Positions 1 through 8,814 of a stretch of DNA of 64,000 nucleotides are shown piece after piece. Position 1 is the stretch's first letter. Each line of letters starts with the position of its first letter. Under the pieces are notes generated by a model. It made no database searches and was not told where the DNA came from. It saw only the letters and a list, made by a program, of their open reading frames with translations. Made by a program: the position numbers and the translations under genes. The DNA is from Clostridioides difficile_A. GTDB taxonomy: Bacteria > Bacillota > Clostridia > Peptostreptococcales > Peptostreptococcaceae. Location: assembly GCA_945909635.1 (NCBI GenBank), contig OX246690.1:2294001-2358000 (forward strand). Direction: 5' to 3'.

Positions 1-909
1 GATGAGGAAGATTTTGAAACTAACACTATAAATGCAAATTTAAGAGCTATAAAAAAACATATTTCTAAAGCTAAAGAAATTTCAAATGGTGGTATTATTG
101 GTATTAATTTCATGGTAGCTATGAAAGAATATGAAACATACGTAAAGGAAGCGGTTAAAGCTGGCGTAGACCTTATAATATCTGGAGCTGGATTACCTAA
201 TAAGTTACCATCATTGGTAAAAGGAAGTAATGTAAAAATAGCTCCTATCGTTTCAACTGCAAAAGCTGCTAATGTAATTTTAAAGATGTGGGATAGAAAA
301 GAAAAAACTACGGCTGACTTAATAGTTGTTGAAGGTCCAAAAGCTGGTGGTCACCTTGGATACTCTAATGAGGAACTTGATAACATAGATTCTATAGACT
401 ATGATAAGGAATTTGTTGAAATCTTAAAGGTTGCAAATACTTATGGAGAAAAATTTGGCAGAAACATTCCAGTTGTTGCTGCTGGTGGTATAACATCAAG
501 TAGCGATGTTAAAAAATATATAGACATGGGAGCAAGTGGTGTACAAGTTGGTACAAGATTTGTTGCTACTTATGAATGTGATGCACATGAGAACTTTAAA
601 ATGGCATACATAAATGCTAGTGAAGACGATGTTCATATAGTTAAAAGCCCTGTAGGTCTTCCTGGACGTGCTATAAGAAATAAATTTATAGAAGAAGTTA
701 AAATAACTCGTCCAGAAATAACAAAATGTTACAATTGCTTGATTCCTTGCAATCCAAAAGAAACTCCTTACTGTATTTCTCAAGCTTTAATCAATGCAGT
801 TAAAGGAGATGTTGAAAATTCACTTTTATTTTGTGGAAATGATGCATATAAGATTGACAAGTTAAGTAGTGTTGAAGATGTTATCAATGAATTGATTTCT
901 GAGTTGTAA
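1..909 (+). CDS. Nitronate monooxygenase / FMN-dependent oxidoreductase (C-terminal part)
   Basis: The frame is open from the first base of the window, so the N-terminus lies upstream; 302 residues are visible. It looks like the nitronate monooxygenase (2-nitropropane dioxygenase) / FabK-like TIM-barrel family, which binds FMN and oxidises nitronates or reduces enoyl groups. The visible signs are an AGGH motif near residue 112 (the family's catalytic histidine region) and GGITSSSDV followed by GVQVGTRF near residues 165-190, the usual FMN-phosphate site. A cysteine-rich tail (KCYNC...CNP...YC, about residues 243-261) is seen in some clostridial members. The true substrate cannot be told from sequence. 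A strong terminator follows directly. Confidence 0.85.
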   Translation, partial: DEEDFETNTINANLRAIKKHISKAKEISNGGIIGINFMVAMKEYETYVKEAVKAGVDLIISGAGLPNKLPSLVKGSNVKIAPIVSTAKAANVILKMWDRKEKTTADLIVVEGPKAGGHLGYSNEELDNIDSIDYDKEFVEILKVANTYGEKFGRNIPVVAAGGITSSSDVKKYIDMGASGVQVGTRFVATYECDAHENFKMAYINASEDDVHIVKSPVGLPGRAIRNKFIEEVKITRPEITKCYNCLIPCNPKETPYCISQALINAVKGDVENSLLFCGNDAYKIDKLSSVEDVINELISEL

Positions 910-921
910 TTTGAAATTTTA

Positions 922-990
922 TAAAGCTAAGGAGTTTATATATGTTATCGATTAATCTTTGTTAACATATTTACTTCCTTAGCTTTTTTA
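922..990 (+). terminator. Rho-independent terminator of the flavin oxidoreductase gene
   Basis: AAAGCTAAGGAGT (923-935) pairs with ACTTCCTTAGCTTT (972-986) around a large A/T-rich loop and runs into a T-rich stretch. Confidence 0.8.
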
Positions 991-1059
991 TATGTTTTTA
1001 TATATCAATATATTTTTTGCAAATCTCCTATTCAACTCAATTTAATAGTAGTCTTATAT

Positions 1060-1572
1060 TTAATCTTCTTTTACAAGAACATTAGTTATTTCAGCTATAT
1101 ATAAAGTGTGGTAATCCTTTTGTGGATACCATCTTCCATCTATACCTTCAGCAATAAAACATTGAGGCTCTATTTTCTGACTATACATCTTTTTACATAT
1201 AATAGCCATCTTTGCTTCTTTAAAATAAGGTGTCTCATTTAAGTGTTCTATATTAAATCCAATTTGTGATATCTTATCCTCTTCTCTACCAGATACTTTA
1301 CCACAATATGAAAGCTCTTTACGGAAATCTTCATCAAAAAAAGTAAGAGAAAATTTATCTGTATTATCTATAAACTCCTTAGTATAACGTTGTGGTCTTA
1401 TTACTACAAAGGCAACATCTTTTCCCCACATAACTCCAAGACCTCCCCAACTAGCAGTCATGGTATTTACTTTGCCTTCTTTTTCTGCTGTTATAAGTGT
1501 CCAGTCTTTCCCTATCAATCCAAATGGATTATTTTTAATATCTTCTGCTACAATTTCTTTAAATTCACTCAT
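1060..1572 (-). CDS. Flavin reductase-like domain protein (flavoredoxin type)
   Basis: 170 residues, the full length expected for a stand-alone flavin_reductase-like (split-barrel, FMN-binding) protein. Visible family features are the N-terminal TASWGGLGVMWGKDVAFVVIRP block (about residues 39-60), in which the family contacts FMN, and FSLTFFDEDFRKELSYCGKVSGREEDK near residues 74-98, typical of clostridial flavoredoxin-like proteins. It probably transfers electrons or reduces flavin in the cytoplasm; partner unknown. It stands alone, convergent with the upstream plus-strand gene and divergent from the CorA leader. Confidence 0.8.
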   Translation of the reverse strand: MSEFKEIVAEDIKNNPFGLIGKDWTLITAEKEGKVNTMTASWGGLGVMWGKDVAFVVIRPQRYTKEFIDNTDKFSLTFFDEDFRKELSYCGKVSGREEDKISQIGFNIEHLNETPYFKEAKMAIICKKMYSQKIEPQCFIAEGIDGRWYPQKDYHTLYIAEITNVLVKED

Positions 1573-1821
1573 ATCTCAATAACCTCTCATTCTCTTATAT
1601 TTATGGTACTCTTATTTTCGTTACAAATTATAAATAAAATTTACTTTTGAAAATAAAATACCTTATTTTAAATATATTATTGTAAATAAGTAAATATATA
1701 AACACACACTTATTTTTTTAATATATTTAATATTTTCACTCAGAATATATATATTCTTTATTTAAGTTAAATATAACTGTTGTATTTAACATGTAAATTG
1801 TGGTAAAAATATTATTTAATC

Positions 1822-1860
1822 AAATCAAAACTTGATTTATATACCTGGAAAAGGTATTAT
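1822..1860 (+). promoter_or_regulatory. Putative promoter of the CorA leader, with inverted repeats
   Basis: TTGATT (1832-1837), a 17-bp spacer and TATTAT (1855-1860) form a good vegetative promoter, predicting a start near 1867 and a leader of about 225 nt. Two inverted repeats overlap it: AAATCAA/TTGATTT (1822-1828/1832-1838) at the -35 and ATACCT/AGGTAT (1841-1846/1852-1857) in the spacer. Either could be an operator. Confidence 0.55.
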
Positions 1861-1915
1861 ATTAAAGAGTGCTTAAAATACGAATTTAGTATATAGGTAT
1901 ATAAAATAATAAATA

Positions 1916-2075
1916 AGGAGAGTGATGGGCAATGGATACTAGTCCGTTGCGGAGAGAATTTTTTACAATCTCATCACTTAATAATATCTAAAATCAAAAC
2001 TAATACATATATTCAGTTATATAAATTAGCTAATTAATAGATACTATTAAATGATGAGATTTATATAAAACTGAA
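1916..2075 (+). ncRNA. Structured leader of the CorA-type gene (candidate attenuator or riboswitch-like RNA)
   Basis: Three pairings are readable. P1 pairs AGTGATG (1921-1927) with CATCACT (1972-1978). An inner hairpin pairs GCAATGGA (1929-1936) with TCCGTTGC (1943-1950) around a TACTAG loop. An alternative helix pairs AATCTCATCA (1967-1976) with TGATGAGATT (2052-2061), a perfect 10 bp that is mutually exclusive with P1. A further hairpin pairs TTCAGTT (2012-2018) with AACTGAA (2069-2075), just before the Shine-Dalgarno of the CorA gene. I do not recognise a known riboswitch class; it lacks the M-box conserved core. No clear U-tract terminator is seen, so control would more likely be at translation or through Rho. 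Confidence 0.5.
1932..1991 (+). CDS. Possible 19-residue leader peptide upstream of the CorA gene
   Basis: An ATG follows a strong Shine-Dalgarno (AAGGAG, 1916-1920 plus A1921) by about 11 nt and opens MDTSPLRREFFTISSLNNI, ending TAA. It contains CCG and CGG, both rare codons in this AT-rich genome, and an Asp-Thr-Ser-Pro start. The codons overlap both strands of the inner hairpin and the 3' strand of P1, so translating or pausing ribosomes would change which helix forms. Leader peptides controlling Mg2+ transporters are known in enterobacteria (mgtL, corL). The functional analogy is inference, and a chance ORF inside a structured RNA is possible. Confidence 0.45.
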   Translation: MDTSPLRREFFTISSLNNI

Positions 2076-2091
2076 TAAAGGATGTGTTGCC

Positions 2092-3027
2092 ATGATAAGA
2101 TATTACAAAACTATAGATTCAAAATTAGAGAAACTTAGTTTTTTTGAAGATGGCTGTTGGATAAATCTTGTTGAACCTAATCATAGCGAAATCAACGAAA
2201 TTTCTAATTTATTGAATATAGATGTAGAAAACATAGAATCTGCACTAGATGAAGAAGAACGCTCAAGAATAGATGTTGAAGACAATCATACTCTTATACT
2301 TATAGATATACCAGTAGACGAAAGTGACTCTAATTCTTCTCATTATACTACAATACCCCTAGGTATTATAATAACTAAAGAAGCTATTATAACCGTTTGT
2401 AATGCACAGACTAAGATTTTAAACGACTTTATAGTTGGTCATATTAAAGATTTTTTTACATTTAAAAAAACTCGCTTTTTACTTCAAATTCTTCATAAAA
2501 ATGCAGCTTATTATTTGCATTACTTAAGAAAAATAAATAAGATGACAATCATAATAGAGCGAGAAATTTACAAATCAATGAAAAATAGAGAATTAGTTCA
2601 ATTATTGGAATTAGAAAAGTCTTTGGTATACTTCTCTACTTCATTAAAATCTAATGAACTGGTTTTAAACAAAATGGTTAGAACTGCTGGTATAAAGAAA
2701 TACCCAGACGATGAAGACCTATTAGAAGATGTTATAGTCGAAAATAGACAGGCTCTTGATATGGCTAAAATATACGGAGATATATTGAGTAGAATTATGG
2801 ATGCTTTCAGTGCAATTATAAGTAATAATCAAAATAATGTTATGCAAATTTTAACAGTAGTTACACTAATTTTCTCAATACCTACAATAATATCAGGATT
2901 CTTTGGTATGAATGTTATCAATATGCCATTTTCCAATAATCCAAATGGATTTTGGATAATTCTGCTTATTACCTCTATAATATGTATAGTGATTACATTT
3001 TTCATGTCAAGAAATAAGCTATTATAA
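2092..3027 (+). CDS. corA: CorA-family divalent-cation (Mg2+) channel
   Basis: 311 residues, the family's normal length. A soluble acidic, helical N-terminal domain (1-245) is followed by two C-terminal membrane helices (about 252-270 and 283-303). The signature GMN motif lies in SGFFGMNVINM just after the first helix and forms the selectivity filter. CorA proteins are homopentameric Mg2+ (Co2+, Ni2+) channels of the plasma membrane. The ATG has an AAAGGA Shine-Dalgarno. The gene is alone, behind the long structured leader described above, so it is likely controlled after initiation of transcription. Confidence 0.9.
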   Translation: MIRYYKTIDSKLEKLSFFEDGCWINLVEPNHSEINEISNLLNIDVENIESALDEEERSRIDVEDNHTLILIDIPVDESDSNSSHYTTIPLGIIITKEAIITVCNAQTKILNDFIVGHIKDFFTFKKTRFLLQILHKNAAYYLHYLRKINKMTIIIEREIYKSMKNRELVQLLELEKSLVYFSTSLKSNELVLNKMVRTAGIKKYPDDEDLLEDVIVENRQALDMAKIYGDILSRIMDAFSAIISNNQNNVMQILTVVTLIFSIPTIISGFFGMNVINMPFSNNPNGFWIILLITSIICIVITFFMSRNKLL

Positions 3028-3036
3028 AATATTTAT

Positions 3037-3086
3037 TAAAAAAGCCATTAGAATTAATTGATTTCATTTATTCTAATGGCTTTTAT
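3037..3086. terminator. Bidirectional terminator between the CorA and Sel1-repeat genes
   Basis: AAAAGCCATTAGAAT and ATTCTAATGGCTTTT form a near-perfect hairpin (3040-3084). A-rich and T-rich flanks suit convergent transcription from both sides. Confidence 0.85.
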
Positions 3087-3118
3087 ATATTTAAATCTAT
3101 AGACTCTTATAACGTTTT

Positions 3119-4990
3119 TTAGTTATCGTGTTCTTCATCTATAATCATTTCAGTTTCAAGACCTTCTAACATAGAATCTAAACTCTCTTTTATATTTAAT
3201 ATATAAATTGGCACATACTCTTCTTCGTCAATTACTTCCTCTTGTAGTTTAAATGGAGGAATTAATACTTCATCAAAGTTTATATTTAAATTAGGGAAAT
3301 CTTCTACTATCTCTTCACAATTATCATATCCTTCATTAGCTAAAGAAGTATACATATCTAAACTTTTTTTATAATAAAGGCCTGCAAGCATATACTCACA
3401 CTTCTTACTTCCATATTTAATACCTTCTTTATAATATTTCTCAGCTTCTACATCATCATTTAATTTCAAATAAATTTGTCCTAAATTATAGATTGATTCA
3501 ACACAACCTTGTGCTCTAGACTTTTCATACCAAAACTTAGAATTTACATAGTCTTTATAGAACATATCATAAATTAATCCTACCATATGTTGAGCATACA
3601 CATTATTTTCATTAGCAGGTGTATCAAACATCATCTTAGCTTCTTCTAATTTTCCTTCTCTAAAGTAAATTCTACCTAAGTGTATACGAGCATTCATATG
3701 ACTTTTACTACTTGCCATCTCAAAATATTTTCTAGCATTTTTTGTATTTCCTAGATTTTCATATATACATCCCAATCTATAACTAGACCTAGTATCTCCA
3801 TTTTCAGATGCTTTCTTATACCAAATTATAGCTTCTTCGATATTATTTAAATCCTCATAGATATTTCCTAATTTGATTTGACAAGATGCATTATTAGGAA
3901 TCCTTGAATAGTACGAAATTGCTTTTTCTATATCTTGATTTTGATAATATAAATCTCCAAGATTCTCAAGTGAACTTTTACATCCAACAGCTATAGCATC
4001 TTCATAATATTTAATAGCATTTTCATAATCTTTTTCTTCAAAATATATACCTGCCAGATTATTTTTTGCCTCTGTTATATCATCTTCTGCAGCCATTTTG
4101 TAATAAATTTTTGCTTTTTCTATATCATTTTCCCTATTATATAAATTAGCAAGTCTATATTTAGAAAGTGTATGATTTTTTTCTATTGCTTTCTCATAAT
4201 AATAAATTGCATCTCCTAGTTCTTCTTTTCTATCGTATACATATGCAAGTCTGTATTCAGATTTTACATCTTCTCTATCTGCACTTTTTTTATAGTACCT
4301 TTCTGCTTCTTCTAAATTATCATTTATTTCCATAATCATACCTAAGTTAAAGCAACCTTTCATATGACCTGATTTATACAATTGTTTATATAGACTCACT
4401 GTCGATTTGTTATCTTTCTTTTTTCCATTTAATATTGCTAAATTATATTTTGCATCATCATCTAAAAGTACAGAACCTTTTTTATAATACTCATATGCTT
4501 CATCATCCTTCTCCAAAAAAGTATATAATACTCCTAGATTAAAACAAGCTTTCCCTAAGTTATTGTCTGCTGCTGCTTTTAACCATTTTTCACTTCTTAT
4601 AAAATCCTTCATTTTAAAATGGCATACACCCAAATTATTTTGTGCTGGTAAATATCCTAAAGTTGCTATCTTTTCATACCAATATATGGCATACTCATAA
4701 CCATCCAATCTATAATACATATTACCTAAATCAAAAGCGGCATCCTCACTTCCATTTTTATATGCCATTGAGTACCATTTTTCGGCTTCTTTAAATTGTT
4801 TTTTACTTTCATATATATTTCCCAAAGTATATTGAGATTTTACATAATTATCTAATGCTGCACTCTTATATAATTCTATTGCACTTTCTGTCTTACCCAT
4901 CTTTTCAAGAAGAGCCCCTTTAGTATGTATCACTTTCGGGTCACTAGATATATTTTTTATTTTTTTTATAGAAAATTTTGTATTTTTCAT
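3119..4990 (-). CDS. Large Sel1-like/TPR repeat protein
   Basis: 623 residues made almost wholly of about 16 degenerate 34-37-residue helical repeats of the pattern A-x-x-x-L-G-x-I/L-Y-x-x-x-x-x-x-x-x-A-x-x-Y/W-Y-x-x-A, typical of Sel1-like/TPR solenoids. There is no signal peptide or membrane helix, so it is predicted to be a cytoplasmic scaffold binding proteins or peptides. The last 80 residues leave the repeat pattern and are acidic (EEVIDEEEYV...IIDEEHDN). The partner is unknown and no specific function can be assigned. Monocistronic. Confidence 0.8.
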   Translation of the reverse strand: MKNTKFSIKKIKNISSDPKVIHTKGALLEKMGKTESAIELYKSAALDNYVKSQYTLGNIYESKKQFKEAEKWYSMAYKNGSEDAAFDLGNMYYRLDGYEYAIYWYEKIATLGYLPAQNNLGVCHFKMKDFIRSEKWLKAAADNNLGKACFNLGVLYTFLEKDDEAYEYYKKGSVLLDDDAKYNLAILNGKKKDNKSTVSLYKQLYKSGHMKGCFNLGMIMEINDNLEEAERYYKKSADREDVKSEYRLAYVYDRKEELGDAIYYYEKAIEKNHTLSKYRLANLYNRENDIEKAKIYYKMAAEDDITEAKNNLAGIYFEEKDYENAIKYYEDAIAVGCKSSLENLGDLYYQNQDIEKAISYYSRIPNNASCQIKLGNIYEDLNNIEEAIIWYKKASENGDTRSSYRLGCIYENLGNTKNARKYFEMASSKSHMNARIHLGRIYFREGKLEEAKMMFDTPANENNVYAQHMVGLIYDMFYKDYVNSKFWYEKSRAQGCVESIYNLGQIYLKLNDDVEAEKYYKEGIKYGSKKCEYMLAGLYYKKSLDMYTSLANEGYDNCEEIVEDFPNLNINFDEVLIPPFKLQEEVIDEEEYVPIYILNIKESLDSMLEGLETEMIIDEEHDN

Positions 4991-5181
4991 TATTAGCTAC
5001 CTACCCATTTTATAAAATATAATCTCTCAAACATTATTATACATTATAATCCATAATTAATGCTATAATATTGAATTTTTACCTTTTGTCACTATATTGT
5101 AACATTAGATTTTAAATTTTATAATCATTAGATTTTATTATATAATTGGTATATAATGTATATATAGGGAGGGGACATTTT

Positions 5182-6108
5182 ATGAACTTCAGCAATATTT
5201 TTATTCAAGTGGCAGTTTTATTTATAATTATTTTAGTTGGATATTTTGTCAGAAAATTCAACTTATTAGATGACCACTGCACATCTAAACTTTCAAACTT
5301 GACAATGACGGTTTTTTTGCCATCAATGATAATTAGCTCCATGCAAATTAACTTTGATAATAAAATGATACAAAAAATACTATTGTTATTATTTACATCT
5401 CTGATTATGTATATGGTCTCAATTATAATTGCATTTTTATTAAAATACGTTTTGAAATGCGACAATAAAAAAGATTTGGGGATATATCAGTATATAGTTG
5501 TTTTTTCAAATGTTGCTTTTATGGGCTATCCTGTAATTGAAGCTGTTCTAGGCCATGAAGCGATATTCTATACTGCTATATTCAATCTACCATTTAACTT
5601 GTTTTCTTTTACTTTAGGAATTTACCTTCTATCTAAAGGTAGTACAAACAAAAGTTTTTCAATGAAATCACTTATAAGCCCTGCTACAATAGCTGTGGTT
5701 ATTGGACTTTTTTTATTTGTGACAGGACTTAGATTACCTCAATTTATAAATGACCCGCTTAAGATGTTAGGAAACATCACTACACCAATATCAATGATTA
5801 TCATTGGAAGTTTACTTGCTAATTCTTCAGCTCTAGATTGTTTTATCAATAAAAAATTATATCTAGTCACTTTTATAAGATTATTAGTACTTCCTGTGAT
5901 TGTATATTTTATTCTAAAGGGATGGATAGATGATAAGATGATTTTAGCTATACCAGTAGTAATTTCTTCAATGCCTGCCGCTGCAAATACTGCTATAATG
6001 GCTAATCAATATGATTCCAATATAACATTAGCTTCACAATGTGTGTTTTTTACAACACTATTTTCAGTTATATCTATACCTTTTATAAGTATTTTATTGT
6101 TATCTTGA
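5182..6108 (+). CDS. AEC (auxin efflux carrier) family transporter
   Basis: 308 residues from the ATG at 5182, chosen because GGGAGGGG (about 5167-5174) sits at correct spacing; an in-frame ATG at 5146 has no Shine-Dalgarno. About ten hydrophobic helices in two halves, with conserved N-terminal VGYFVRKFNLLD and a central FSNVAFMGYPVIEAVLG motif (about residues 108-124), identify the AEC/membrane transport protein family (PF03547). Members export or import malate, other organic acids or related anions; the substrate here cannot be predicted. Stand-alone gene. Confidence 0.85.
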   Translation: MNFSNIFIQVAVLFIIILVGYFVRKFNLLDDHCTSKLSNLTMTVFLPSMIISSMQINFDNKMIQKILLLLFTSLIMYMVSIIIAFLLKYVLKCDNKKDLGIYQYIVVFSNVAFMGYPVIEAVLGHEAIFYTAIFNLPFNLFSFTLGIYLLSKGSTNKSFSMKSLISPATIAVVIGLFLFVTGLRLPQFINDPLKMLGNITTPISMIIIGSLLANSSALDCFINKKLYLVTFIRLLVLPVIVYFILKGWIDDKMILAIPVVISSMPAAANTAIMANQYDSNITLASQCVFFTTLFSVISIPFISILLLS

Positions 6109-6246
6109 TTTATTCTTTTATGTATTATATAATAACATATTCAATAAATTACAAATATAAACATTTTATTGTAGCATATTGATGGAATTTTTTCCTAGAT
6201 ATTTGTCAATAATATCTATATGTATTATAGAATAGGAGGCTTAAAT

Positions 6247-6393
6247 ATGGATTTAGATTTACTCTTTAAAATAGTATTTGCTATAGTTGCTATAGGTGTT
6301 TCTGTAAAAATTATAAAGACTGTTGCTAGTTTAGCTTTTAAAATAGCTTTGATATTGCTAATAATTTTATTTGTATATAGAATGTTTTTATAA
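6247..6393 (+). CDS. Small membrane protein, 48 aa
   Basis: ATG at 6247 is preceded by a perfect AGGAGG (6234-6239) at 7-nt spacing. The product, starting MDLDLLFKIVF and ending LFVYRMFL, is almost wholly hydrophobic with two short stretches separated by a Lys/Ser segment (VSVKIIKTVAS). It could be one long or two short membrane helices. I recognise no family. The Shine-Dalgarno, codon use and downstream terminator support a real gene. Confidence 0.6.
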   Translation: MDLDLLFKIVFAIVAIGVSVKIIKTVASLAFKIALILLIILFVYRMFL

Positions 6394-6416
6394 ACATTTA
6401 AAAATAAGTTTTTTAA

Positions 6417-6491
6417 TATAATAGAGAAGTAGAATAAATTATCTTTAATGAAAATTTATATTAAAGACAATTTATTCTACTTCTCTATTCC
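6417..6491. terminator. Long bidirectional hairpin terminator
   Basis: AATAGAGAAGTAGAATAAATT (about 6419-6440) and its exact complement (about 6470-6489) flank a further paired TCTTTAAT/ATTAAAGA segment. It separates the small membrane gene (plus) from the GNAT gene (minus). Confidence 0.75.
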
Positions 6492-6502
6492 TATCAGACT
6501 CT

Positions 6503-7027
6503 TTAAATCAAATTTTTATTATATCTTCCCATAACATAGGTATCTTCAAATTTTCCATCTCTAATTACAGCATATCTTTTAATACCCTCTACTTCAAAAC
6601 CTAACTTTTTATATAAATTTAATCCCTTTTCATTATCCACAATTACTTCTAATCCTACTCTAGCTAACATAATCCAATTATCTGCTATATCTAAAAGCTG
6701 CTCTATTAGTTTTTTTCCTACTCCTCTTCTATGATAATTCTCATCCACAGTTATTCCTAGTTCTGCACTATGTCTTAATCTTGGAGAGGAATTTACATGT
6801 AAACCAGCAAAACCTATTACAGTTTTTTCTCCATTGTTATCAATCTCAGCAACAAACATGTAATCATTTTCTCCTAAAGAATTCAACATAGTTATAGTTT
6901 TATCTACTCTATCACTCATTAAAGCCAAAGTATTTCTCATAACACCATATGTCCTTCTCATTTCATTAACAGCTTGTGCATCTTCACTCCTTATAGGTCT
7001 TATTATTATATCTATAGGATTACTCAT
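6503..7027 (-). CDS. GNAT-family N-acetyltransferase
   Basis: 174 residues. The acetyl-CoA pyrophosphate-binding motif is visible as ITVDENYHRRGVGKKLIEQL (R-R-G-V-G-K, about residues 92-112), followed by the family's GLNLYKKLGFEVEGIKRYAV block (about 134-153). The RPIRSEDAQAVNEM start is typical of RimL/ribosomal or small-molecule acetyltransferases. It acetylates an amino group using acetyl-CoA; substrate unknown. Monocistronic. Confidence 0.85.
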   Translation of the reverse strand: MSNPIDIIIRPIRSEDAQAVNEMRRTYGVMRNTLALMSDRVDKTITMLNSLGENDYMFVAEIDNNGEKTVIGFAGLHVNSSPRLRHSAELGITVDENYHRRGVGKKLIEQLLDIADNWIMLARVGLEVIVDNEKGLNLYKKLGFEVEGIKRYAVIRDGKFEDTYVMGRYNKNLI

Positions 7028-7073
7028 ATTAAATTCCCCCTACTAAAAAAATTTTATTTAAATTTTATAATCC

Positions 7074-7298
7074 TTATTTTATACTATTTAAATCTATGTA
7101 TGCTTCTATTTGAGGCACATATATCATATTATCTTTTATATGTGTACTTCCAAATTCTTTTAACTCTACACCTTCTTTATCTTTAGTTATTTTATATCTA
7201 ATTGACTCTTTTCCTTCAATTAATTCTGCATGAAAAAACATGCCTTCATATTGCTTGAATCTAAAATTGAAGTTATCTTTAGTAAGTTTTATTACCAT
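7074..7298 (-). CDS. Conserved-looking small hypothetical protein, 74 aa
   Basis: The start ATG follows a strong AAGGAG Shine-Dalgarno at good spacing, supporting translation. The product is soluble and mixed charged (MVIKLTKDNFNFRFKQYEG...VPQIEAYIDLNSIK) and probably beta-rich. I recognise no family, and there is no signal peptide or membrane helix. It lies between the GNAT gene and the DUF3810 gene, divergent from the latter. Confidence 0.6.
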   Translation of the reverse strand: MVIKLTKDNFNFRFKQYEGMFFHAELIEGKESIRYKITKDKEGVELKEFGSTHIKDNMIYVPQIEAYIDLNSIK

Positions 7299-7493
7299 AT
7301 TTTTATCTACTCCTTATATAGTTAATATTTTTTATTATTATTAGTTGTATACATATTGTTTATTCATATTAATATATTATAACTTATCATTAATTTAGTA
7401 TAAAGTTATAAATACATATATATACTTATTTTACAACATATCTCCAATTGATATATAATATGTTTATATAAACTAGAGTCTGTGAGGTGAAAT

Positions 7494-8618
7494 ATGAACA
7501 AAAAAGCAAAATATTTTTCTTTAATTCTTTTTCCTATTGCTTTACTTTTAAATTTTATAGCAAGTAAAATTCCACACATTGTTGAAAAATATTACTCTCG
7601 AGCAATAGATAAAACAATTGTACAAATATTGAGTAAGATTTCAGGAATTTTCCCATTTTCTCTATATGAAATAACAATGTACATAATTGTTATATCTATC
7701 ATTTTATTTTTATGCTCTACTATATTTACGATTTTCAATAAGAAAAAAAATTTTAAAATATTTTTAAAGAATGCTATTTTAAATATATTATCTATTGTAT
7801 CAATAGTATACTTTCTTTTTATAGTGCTTTGGGGGATAAACTATAATAGGATTCCACTTGAAACTACCCTTATAAATCAATATAATTTAGAAAATAAGAG
7901 CTCTATTCAACCAAAGCAACATAGTGCTAAAGAACTTACTAAATTATATAAATTTCTTGTAACTAAGTCAAATGAAACTAGAAAACTCACATTACAAGAT
8001 AAGAATGGAGTTATAAAATCTAATACAGATTATAAAGGTGTGATAAATAGAGCCCAACTAGGATATGATAATGTTCTAGATATATTACCTAGCGTTAGTG
8101 GAAGTTATTCTAAAGCTAAGTATGTTATTTCATCGAATATTATGTGCTATACAGGAATAACAGGTATATATTTTCCATTTACAGGTGAGGCAAATGTAAA
8201 TGTAGCAATACCTGACTTGTATATTCCTTGTACAGTTGAACATGAAATGGCACATCAAAGAGGATTTGCTAGTGAAGATGAGGCTAATTTTATAGCATAT
8301 CTTACATGTATAAAACATCCTAATATTGATTTTAACTATTCTGGTTATATTTTAGCTTTAAATTATACTGCTTCTGCCTTAAGTAGGATTGATTATAATG
8401 CCTATGTTGACATATCTAAAGGTATTTCAGACTCAGTCCTTAGAGATTTAAAAAATGAAAGTGAGTTTTGGCAAAAATATGAAGGTAAAATTGATGAAAT
8501 TTCTAATGAGTTCAACAATTCTTATTTAAAAGCTAATGGTGTTGCTGAAGGTACTCAGAGCTATGGTAAAATGGTAGATTTATTGCTAACTTATTATGAA
8601 TTATATTCATACAATTAA
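7494..8618 (+). CDS. DUF3810-family membrane protein with HExxH motif
   Basis: 374 residues. Three N-terminal membrane helices (about 8-25, 55-78 and 95-118, the last ending in VLWGINYNRIP) precede a large soluble domain. That domain contains CTVEHEMAHQRGFASEDEANF with H250-E251-x-x-H254 and a downstream E, the layout of a zincin metallopeptidase. This arrangement matches DUF3810 (PF12725). The likely role is a membrane-bound zinc peptidase acting outside the membrane; the substrate is unknown. GAGGTGA precedes the ATG at proper spacing. Confidence 0.8.
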   Translation: MNKKAKYFSLILFPIALLLNFIASKIPHIVEKYYSRAIDKTIVQILSKISGIFPFSLYEITMYIIVISIILFLCSTIFTIFNKKKNFKIFLKNAILNILSIVSIVYFLFIVLWGINYNRIPLETTLINQYNLENKSSIQPKQHSAKELTKLYKFLVTKSNETRKLTLQDKNGVIKSNTDYKGVINRAQLGYDNVLDILPSVSGSYSKAKYVISSNIMCYTGITGIYFPFTGEANVNVAIPDLYIPCTVEHEMAHQRGFASEDEANFIAYLTCIKHPNIDFNYSGYILALNYTASALSRIDYNAYVDISKGISDSVLRDLKNESEFWQKYEGKIDEISNEFNNSYLKANGVAEGTQSYGKMVDLLLTYYELYSYN

Positions 8619-8648
8619 ACAAGACAATTAAAAACGCTCTTAACAAGA

Positions 8649-8675
8649 TAACAGCTGTTGGATTAGCTGTTTTTC
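8649..8675 (+). terminator. Terminator of the DUF3810 gene
   Basis: AACAGCT (8650-8656) and AGCTGTT (8665-8671) form a short hairpin followed by TTTTC. Confidence 0.6.
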
Positions 8676-8723
8676 ATTTAAATCAGAATATATATTTCTT
8701 TATATCTATTAAAGTTTCTCAAA

Positions 8724-8793
8724 GTAAAAATGGCTAGATGATTAAAATACTCTAGATAAAATCTAGTCTAAAAGTATTTAAAAATCTAGCCAA
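8724..8793 (-). terminator. Terminator downstream of ispG
   Basis: TGGCTAGAT (8731-8739) pairs with ATCTAGCCA (8784-8792), with further pairing inside. On the minus strand it runs into a T-rich tract. Confidence 0.75.
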
Positions 8794-8814
8794 TTAAAAT
8801 CTATTTATTTTATA

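Noticed and set aside
1867..2091. M-box (ykoK-type) Mg2+ riboswitch before the CorA gene
   Set aside because: The conserved M-box segments are absent. The visible helices fit a leader-peptide design better, so no known riboswitch class is named.
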